Assembly (NCBI GenBank): GCA_012862575.1
Contig: BLSF01000007.1
Location: forward strand, 720,077 to 784,076
DNA: 64,000 nt
Direction of reading: 5' to 3'
From: Parietichytrium sp. I65-24A
Lineage: Eukaryota; Sar; Bigyra; Thraustochytrida; Thraustochytriidae
Part shown: positions 53,701 through 62,700 of the stretch, piece after piece
Position numbering within the stretch: the first letter of the stretch is position 1
How the letters are laid out: the number at the start of each line of letters is the position of its first letter
The notes under the pieces: generated by a model
The model's database searches: none
Seen by the model: only the letters and a program-made list of their open reading frames with translations
Told to the model about the DNA's origin: nothing
Made by a program: the position numbers and the translations under genes

Positions 53701-56700
53701 TCGCAATAGACTTCCGATCGAGTCTACAGCGTTTGCTTCACCCTCGTCGACATCGTGCGCAATTTTTCGAGCGGTTTCGCAAGACACTCGAAGGTCAATC
53801 GTAGCAATTGCGAGCTGGTGCCGATTTGCCTTTTCCAGCTTTTGAAGTATTTGCTGTGGCAACGGGCTGTCAAAGTGAAGAGCTGGAACGAATACATTGC
53901 AGCGCGATATTGAGTAGGCATGGATTTGAAGCCTTCTGGAACTATTTGATGCAACAACCCAGAGCATTTCTAGCCCATCCTGGCCAGTCCGCGACGCCCT
54001 CCCTCTCTTTCGATAAAGTTCCAACGGTGAATGGTACGGTGAAGCACTCTCCATCTCCAGCTCAGGGACCGAGCTTGAAGCAGGAATAGCATCGCTCAGC
54101 AACTTGACTCTGTCTCCTGGCTTAAGGCCTTTCTCTCCCGCGCCGGAACCGTGAATGAGGCTTCTCAATCTTGACCCCGGTACCTTAAGCAGCAGCTCGC
54201 TCTCGTCGAAAGCCACTTCGAACAAGTTTTCTTTGTGATATTTTCTCGTCACGATTCCTATCTCATCAGACAGGGCCTTTCTCTGTGTCGCTCTGTGATG
54301 ACTTGGTTTACCAAGGATCTGCAGAGGGCCATCGCCTTCACAGAAGAATGGAAAAACTTCAACAGACGGCCTCGCAAGCGCTCTTTGCATGGAATCGAAA
54401 TCCATTTCGCCTATGTTGCGCGAGTTGAATAGTCTCTGGACCTCGTCGACATCTCCAACCTCCGTGGTCACGAAGAAGACGACGCGAGAAACGAGCTCGC
54501 AGAGCTGAAAAACTCGACGAATATTATCGGAAGAAGATTTCCACCCTGCGGTATGAAACATTGGCCCAAGATGTTCAAAAAACGCCGCATCCCGAAGCCG
54601 GAGGAATTCGTCTTCAAACTCGTCGCTGGCAACACATATGGTGAATCCGTTCTCGAGCACATACGCGAAGCCCGACACAATTAAATTCCGGTCACGCGAC
54701 GCGTGTCGCGACAGTGATGCAATCGCAGACTGCATCATGGCTTCGTCAACCTCAATACCTGTTCCCCAAGCCTGCTGCTGGGAAGCAAAATAAGGAACCT
54801 CTAGACCAACCAGGGTGCTGTTGGTCCTCAGGCGATGTACTTGACAGTACTGCTCCTCAGAATTCGTCCACTCGGAGACAGAGCCGGTGTAATGCCTTGA
54901 AAACATCGGGTGTGTGAGTCGATGAGGTCGGGAAATTGGGTCAATAAGGTAAACATTGCCCGCACCGGTTGCGATTGCAATCAAGGCGGCGTGCCGCAAA
55001 AATCTAATTGCTATTGCGTCCCCGGAGTCCCCCGAATAAAGTTTCAGAGACATAGCTTTCCTGCAAGCGAGCGGCCGGACTCTTGTCCTCCCATGAACAA
55101 ACTCGTCCGACTGCAATCCACGGGAAAGCTCTCGCTTCGAAACAAGCTGATCACCGTTAAAATCCAGCTCTCTGAAGAAGCGCTCCAGGTCGGTAGCGTC
55201 GATTGGCAATGCCAATTTGTGAAGAATGAACCCTTTAAACTCCTCCAAAGACACGTTTCCGTCACCGTTAGTGTCGAGGGCCTCGAACAGACCTCTGACA
55301 TCTACATACTCCTCTGGAATCTGAATACTGATTACCTGCCCTGTCGCAGGTTTCCCTAGCTCTTCAAGGTCTAAAGGAACCCGTGCCCAAGCCTCTCCTG
55401 TTTCAACTACGCTTACATCAGCAATTTGTCCACCTTTGTATAGATGCGTAATCCTCACAGCTACCTTTCTCGCCGCATGCACGTGAACAAGTGACCCCGG
55501 AACCATCGAAAGCACCCCTGAGTCACCGTCAGGCACGCTCAAACGGGTCATTTTGACACCTTGCTCAACTCCCCCCAAATCGTCCAGATACCGAATGGTG
55601 ACACTGTCGCTTGTAGGCTTGCTCACAATCTTTGCCAATCGGTACGCTTGAGACATCGTTGACTTGACGCAGAGTAGTTTGTATATCTGCTGCCGAATAG
55701 CGCCCAAAGAACCCTCGATTCCTACGCCGTTCATTCCTCTTTGTCGCCAAATGAGCTGATCGGAGAGGTCATAAAATTGGATTTTACCTTCACGCCCTGC
55801 AACAACGACAAACTCCGCGCCGGAAATATATGTCAGAGCAGCTCGATTGAAATCAACTTGTTTTTCTGTTCCGGAAAAACTTGCGACAGTGTTTCCATGT
55901 CGACCACACAACAGTTGAACACATGGCGCGCCATTTCGAACGCCGCACAAGAATGCGTCCCATCTTGCCAAGTAGAATGTTGAATAAACAGAGCACGTCT
56001 CTTGACCATTGACCGGAATTGGTTTTAACCTGGTTTCCCGAAGTTTGAAGTAGGTTAACCCATCATAGAAAGTCACGCTGTTGTTCAGTGGAGACGTATC
56101 CAGCAGGACCATGCCTTTCCCGTGGATAACGGACAATATTTGACCAATATCCTGACCATCGAGAAGTTTGGATCTTGCCACGCTTCCCTTTTCAAGGAGC
56201 TGAACGGAACAAATTACGTGAGTCAGATCTGATTGCCATGCTTGCAGCTCTCCGCCTGTAGTTAGCACGAGCACCCGCCGCTGATCAGCATCAAAGCAAA
56301 TTTCATAGATATCGGACCCATCGCTGTTTCCCATCTTCTGTTCTCTTGCGCTGGAAATATTCCAGAATACCCCACGCTGAGAACTTTTAGGCATCGTTGT
56401 GCAACCCACAAGATCTGCCCAGTGGATGACATCATGCCTGGGCCTATTAAAAAGCTCGTTAAGACCATCGCCAAAAGTCGAATCTGACCGCATCCGTACG
56501 TCGAGAGCAGAGAGAGTCTGAGCGTCCTGGTAGATTGCTTTCATAAGAGAAGATTTTGACACCCCTTCGACATGCTGACCGTCAGCCTCCTGCAACCTGT
56601 TCTGCCGAACATGGTTGAAAACATTTCGTAAAATGGCTCTCAAAGATTCCAGAACCCCAATTTCGCCCCCCACACGGGTGCCGCCCCCTCTCGGGGCTGG

Positions 56701-59700
56701 CCTGTGGCGTGCAAGCATCGCTCGAAGGTGGCAAAACTCCTCAAACCCAAAAGGCTTGCGAAAAACTGATTGGTCCAGATTCTCCTGCTCTGCCTCTTCA
56801 TAGTATCCGTCCAAGTACTCGCACGCCATTTTCCAGCTAGCTGAGTTCATCCGACCGTTCTTCTCGCTCTGGTGAACACTGAAGGCAACGTGAAGACTTC
56901 GTATATCATCATCAGTCAGCGAGCTGGCCCATGGGCGTGCGCGCCAAGAGGAAATGCTTTCCCACCACTGCGCAGATTTGCGATCTTGGTTAGCTTTTCG
57001 CACTCCCTGCACAAAAAAGCCCAAAAATTCCTCCCAGGAAAACGATTCTCTCGGATCCAGCAATATTGCTTCCAGTGTTGGACAGAGCTTTGTGATGCTT
57101 CGATTCGCGCTTGAAGACATCAAAACTGTCTGTGATTTGAGAAGCGCAGCAAGTCGAGGGTCCGACTTTCCCGCTGCAACAAAGTCATCTTTGGTGACCT
57201 TCCCGTCACCTTTGACATCAATGACCTCGAAGAGTTCTCTCAACTCCCTAAAGTCAAGGCCCTCCTCCGCCAGTGCAATAGTGTTGCCTTTAGTCACTAC
57301 GTATGCTCGACAAGATTTTGCATCAAAAGCAACGAGGTTTTTCGGATTGGAGACCCTTCTTTTTGCATCGACACTGAGTGGCGTCGAGGACAGAGCTGCG
57401 TTCATAACCTCAGCTTCAAGAAATACAGGTTTCGGAAGTGGCCGCATCTCAAATTTTCGCTGAAGTTCTCTTCCCAACAATCCCTCTTCCCCAAGTTGCA
57501 CTGCGGATGACACAATATCCGATATGATTTCGGATCGGATGAAATTGACTGCTTCTCGCTTACGAAACTGAGCGCGCTCAAGCTTGCTGGACTCAACTAC
57601 GACGACAGACTCCCCTCCGTCATGGCCGTGGACAAGGGCAGAGTCAAGAACTATGCCCGAATCTTGCAACCCAACCACAAATCGCGTCTCGCTGTTTAGT
57701 TGCCCAAGCTCGCCAATTCGAACAGAATCCCCATACGCAAAACCGCTTAGGCTGGACACTACGATCGTATTGTCTCCTGGGACGCAAGATGTAGCAAGAT
57801 CCGAAGTAACAACCTTGCCGGCACTAGTTCCGCCGGTTGCACTTCGAGCGTACGGCGCGCCACCGTTTCCAGACCCGCGCTTGAGCAACTGCTTTCCATG
57901 CGTCCCGACCAACTTCAATGCAGCCTGAGGGTCAACGTCAGGGACGTTGAGAATTTGCTTTGGAGGCGCGGCATTTACCCGATCTAGCTTCTCCTTCAGA
58001 ACCTGAACTTGAGCCTCGAGCTCTTTGACTTTGAGGTCCTCGATTCTCCGCGTAGAGAGGTTGTCATTGGGTGCCGAGGTCCCGGCATTCTTCAAGTGGT
58101 CCTTTTGCCCTGCATCTTGGCTCGTTGTTTCGCGGGCTTTGGAGCTTCGACCCGCTCTGCTCAGATCGTTAGCCAGCTTATCATCTTTCGATCGTTTTCG
58201 CAATCGTGGTAATCCGCTTTGACATTCCACCAACCTTGCCTTTATGAAACGCAAATTACAGCTTTCAGGAAGCACAAGTTCCCCATCCTCCGTCTCATGA
58301 AACCCAGCGGCAACAAAGAGCTCAATACCCCCACTTAACCTCCCGACGCGACGACGAAAATTGTCATTTTGCAAACTAATATGCCGATAGCGAACACTTT
58401 TCGGCTCCTTTGTTATATTTTCCAGGTATCGCACAAATGTCTCGACGCCTGTGAGCCAAGAGCTCGAAGCGTTTAATTTGGTGCAGTACGTGTTGCCTAG
58501 TTCTCCGATTGCTGCGCCGACTGCGGCAGCATCAGGCAGTTCCAGGAAATGCAAGGTTTGGCGCCGAAGCTTCAGTTCTCGAAAAGCGTCACGAACGTGT
58601 TTGAAGCGTCTTTTCGAATCAATCTCAAGCATATAGCCAGAGCTGCTCTCGCTGTACGCCCAGCCAATGCTTGACATGAGCTCGACGACCCCTTTAAAGT
58701 TCCCGAGCAACTTCCGCGGTCCTTCGGCAAGCTTACTACGTATTGGTTTCCCTTCCTCCAGATTTGCAACGTACTTGCCACTAAGCAATGCTTCCGTGCA
58801 AGATAATGCTGTGTCACAGATGGACTGGACTAATGTCGGGCCATTGAAAAGCTTCAGCAGCCCAAACGCTTTTGTAAGCGGTGATACTGATTGAGACTCG
58901 TCAACAATCGCTTTTGCATCAGCTGCCGGACCTGAAGTGGTTTGAGGGACAGCTCGGATTTGATCAATCCGAGCTTCCACTTTTGGAACTGTATGCGCAT
59001 ACGAGGCAACAAATTCTGGGAGCGAAACAATACCGTCCTGGTCGATGTCATGATCTTTAATCCATTGTGCAATTGCGGCATCGCTATGGTCGCGCCCCTT
59101 CTCCCGGAATGCTACGGCGAGGTCTGCGGCTGTCAACCACCCATCACCATCCTTGTCCAGCTCACGAAATGTAGTCTCGAGTAACTTTATTTGTAGAGTT
59201 TCGGCAGCAGTTCCTTTTTGCATCAACGCCTGAACTTCTAATTCTGCGTCTCTCTGCTTGGCTTTGTGTCTTTTCAAGAGCGTTTGAGCGTCCGCATAGG
59301 AAGGCTTTCCTTCACCCTTAGGTTTGCCTCTCTGGTCCGCAATCTTCGACTCGCTCACAGCAGCAATCGCACTGGCCTTGCCTGTGATGATGGAAACTTC
59401 TAGTGCTCGAAGAGCGGCCTCTAGATCAGCTTTTCGTCGCCACAAAAAGGACTCAGCTTCCCTCGTAAGCTCAGGGAACTTAAAAGTTGCTTCCGTTTCA
59501 ACAGCCTGAACTGTGCTCTGCAATACAAAGACATTCGCGGCTTTGTCAAGCTGAAATCCAATAGATCCCATCAAAGATTGGCCGTACTTCCACTTTCCAA
59601 TCTTTTTGAGATATGCGGAGTTTGATGCTCGAACTCGCCAAAGCCTGCTGTCTTTTGGGTTGGTCAGAATGTTACTCACCATTGAAAGCGCTGTTTCCAC

Positions 59701-62700
59701 AGCCACTCGAAGTTCGACTAGTGTGCACTCAGACTGAAGCAGTCTGACCGCTTCGCCAATGCTCAAAAATCCGCTGTCAAGGACGCGGAGCTCCTGCTCA
59801 ACTTCTTCTCGCCTAACGTTGAGAGTCACCAGAGTCTCCTTTGATAGACCTTGTACCATTGACCGGCCGAATTTGTCTAAGGTGCCTTTTAAGCTAAGAA
59901 TTTGAACCGAATTGCGCAACTCCTCGGGTTTTCCAAGCCCAAGTGCTTTTTCCCGTTGCGGAACTACGCTTTGGCCGCGCCGCGGCTCAAAGCCAACGGC
60001 GTGCATAAGCTCAATACCGCCTCTGTGTCGGCCAATATTGCTCTGGAATAATTCCTCTTTGACCCGAATCTGCCATAGGGACGAGTCATCGGGGCGTGAT
60101 ATCGCACTATTCAGATATCGCAGCACGCTCTCTCCAACGATACGAGCGTCCTTGGCGTCAACATGTAGTCGAAGCATTGCAAATGCTGCTGGAACAGTCG
60201 GAGCTGAAGAAATGGTTTCGAAGACAAATCCAAATGCCGCGAGGATCTCAGGAAGGCTAGCTCTACTGTGCATTTTTCCAAACTCTTCAATTGTGGACAT
60301 CAAATGTTGCGTGGATCTTCCGGCTGCCCGCAAAATCTGTTCGACACTGGCGGTCTCCACTTCGCCTGTTTCCGCGTGATCCAATGTCTCAAACTCCCGA
60401 ATTGCGAGTTTAAGGGCGTCAATTTGCTCCACGTCCCTGCCGATGGCGAGTTTTCGAAGGAGCAACTCGTTCTCTTTCCGAGTGCCTTTCCACTCTCCGG
60501 AGCGAAAGACTTGAGCTGCGACGACGGCAATCGTTTCGGAGTCCCCTCGGCTTGAAAGCACGCCGAGCGTTGCCGACGGTGCCTTTCCAGCAATCCCTTT
60601 GCCCCATAGCTTATCGTAATATGACCCGACGCGGCCAAATTCGTCGCGCTCTGGGTCTGCAAACATATACGAGAATGCATGCGCAAATTCTCCGAGAGTA
60701 ACTGCATCAGTCTTTTTCAGTCCCATTACTCGCATGTACTCGCCGACTTGATTAACTGAAGGCTCTTTCCCAGTTGCTCCAAGAGCCACTCGAATGTACT
60801 TTGCTGGGAGAATTTGCCGGCCACGACGTGTTTTAATGCAATAATCAAAGTACGCATCCTCTATCGCGTTCAGGTTTTCTGCGCCCAAGTTAACCGCCCA
60901 ACCCTCTTTCCTCCAAAGTGCATTAGGACCAGAGTCATCAGGGCCATCATCGCTCTCCAAGGAAGAATCAGAAAAGTCAGACGAGTCGGAGGAGGAACCT
61001 CTTCTCCCCCTCCTCCTCGATCGCCCCACTTTGCTTGACCGCCGAGATCCGTTCCTTGTTCCATCGTCATCACTTGAGTCTGAAACGGAAACTCCTGCGT
61101 ACGCTTGCACAAACTCTACAAAGTCAACCTTGCCGTCTTCGTTGGAATCAAGCTCTCGGACCCACCTATCGATGGTCTGCCTGTCAAAGCGCTTCCCCAT
61201 GTCTCGAAAGACGGATGCAACCTCGCGATGGGTGATGAAACCATCTCCATTCCGGTCATATTTTTTGAAATTGGCTCTGATTTTGCGGTATTGGGTTGCT
61301 CCAAGAGCTTTCTTGACGCGCAATTTCAGATCTTCTTCGGCCATCAATTCTCTCAATGACGGGGGGCGATAGTCGTCCTCTGCCTCTTTTCTAGCAACTG
61401 TTCTAAGCTTCGACCAAATTGCGTCATCGCCCTTGCGCGAGTTGCGATCTCCGTCGCTCCCGGAGGTCATCTTACGGACTTTGTCCAATGGTTTGAATTC
61501 CTCGTGGTCTCCGTCGTCATAGTCAACGTCCACTCGCCCATCCTGATGGATACGTGTCACGCGCCCGGGGTACCATGTCGATCCATTGGCAAAGAGACCC
61601 TCTACTCGATCCCCTACCCTCAGATCCGCTTCCGAGCGTCTTCTGCTTCGCGCCCCCCTGGAGGAAGCTTGACGAGGAGACGTGGATCTTCTAGGAGATC
61701 TAGACCTAGATCTTGATCTGGATTTTCTTTGTGCAGTTCGCGAAGACCCACGGCCCCTGGAGTCGGAGTCGTCTTTACCGACATCTAAGCCGAGTTTGGA
61801 GCAAAGCCCTTTAAAATCTTCGAATGCCAATTTATCATTCGGGCCGATGCCTTTCGCTTTGCAAAATAGATAAATTTCTTTTCGATGCGACGACTCAACT
61901 TCGAGATTGAAGAGCTTGAGCAAGACCTGCGAAACGTTCGTCGGCTTGACATCACCTTCTTGCTCGAATTTGCTCCTCAAGCCGCCTCCGGATCCGTCAA
62001 GGTCACTGCTACTGCCGCCGTCTGCAGGAAATATGGCGTCTGGAGGAACTGCAAGATCTCGATCACCGTCATCAAATGCAACTGCAAAAGTCCCATCCCT
62101 GTTTACTGCAGATACTTCCCCCGGATAGAGCTCGGTGGAGCCCTCAAATCTCGCTTGGACACGACTTCCTCGTTTGTAGGTTGGGCCTGACCCCCGTGGA
62201 CTGCGTGAGCGAGTACGCCTGGTACTTGCAGTATTTCGAGCGTAACTGCCACCTTCCGGCTTCATTAAGGAAGCCGGAACCCTGCTTTCGAAGTCTCCAT
62301 CATCGTAGTTGATATCATACGTGTCGTCCATATGGACCTTGGACACCTTGCCTTTAAACCAATTTGACCCTCCTCCGAATTTGGCCTCCACGGGGTCGCC
62401 CCGCCTGTACTTTGCAACTGATTCTTCTGCCGCGCTGCTCTCCCCATCCATCAACCTTATCAATGCAGCTTTGACTCTTCGCTCTTTGTCACCGTCATCG
62501 TAGTCTATGGCATAGGTTCCATCTGTATTTACTTTCACAATTCGGCCAGTAAACCAAGTCTCCCCTCCCTTGAATAGAGCTTCGACTTTATTGCCCACTC
62601 TAAAAGTTGAGCCTTTTGGTCGTACTGATTTCTTGTTTCCCGTTGCAAGGACCTTGATATCTCTCCGGTCGACCCGTTCTTCAAAGTCTCCGTCGTCGTA

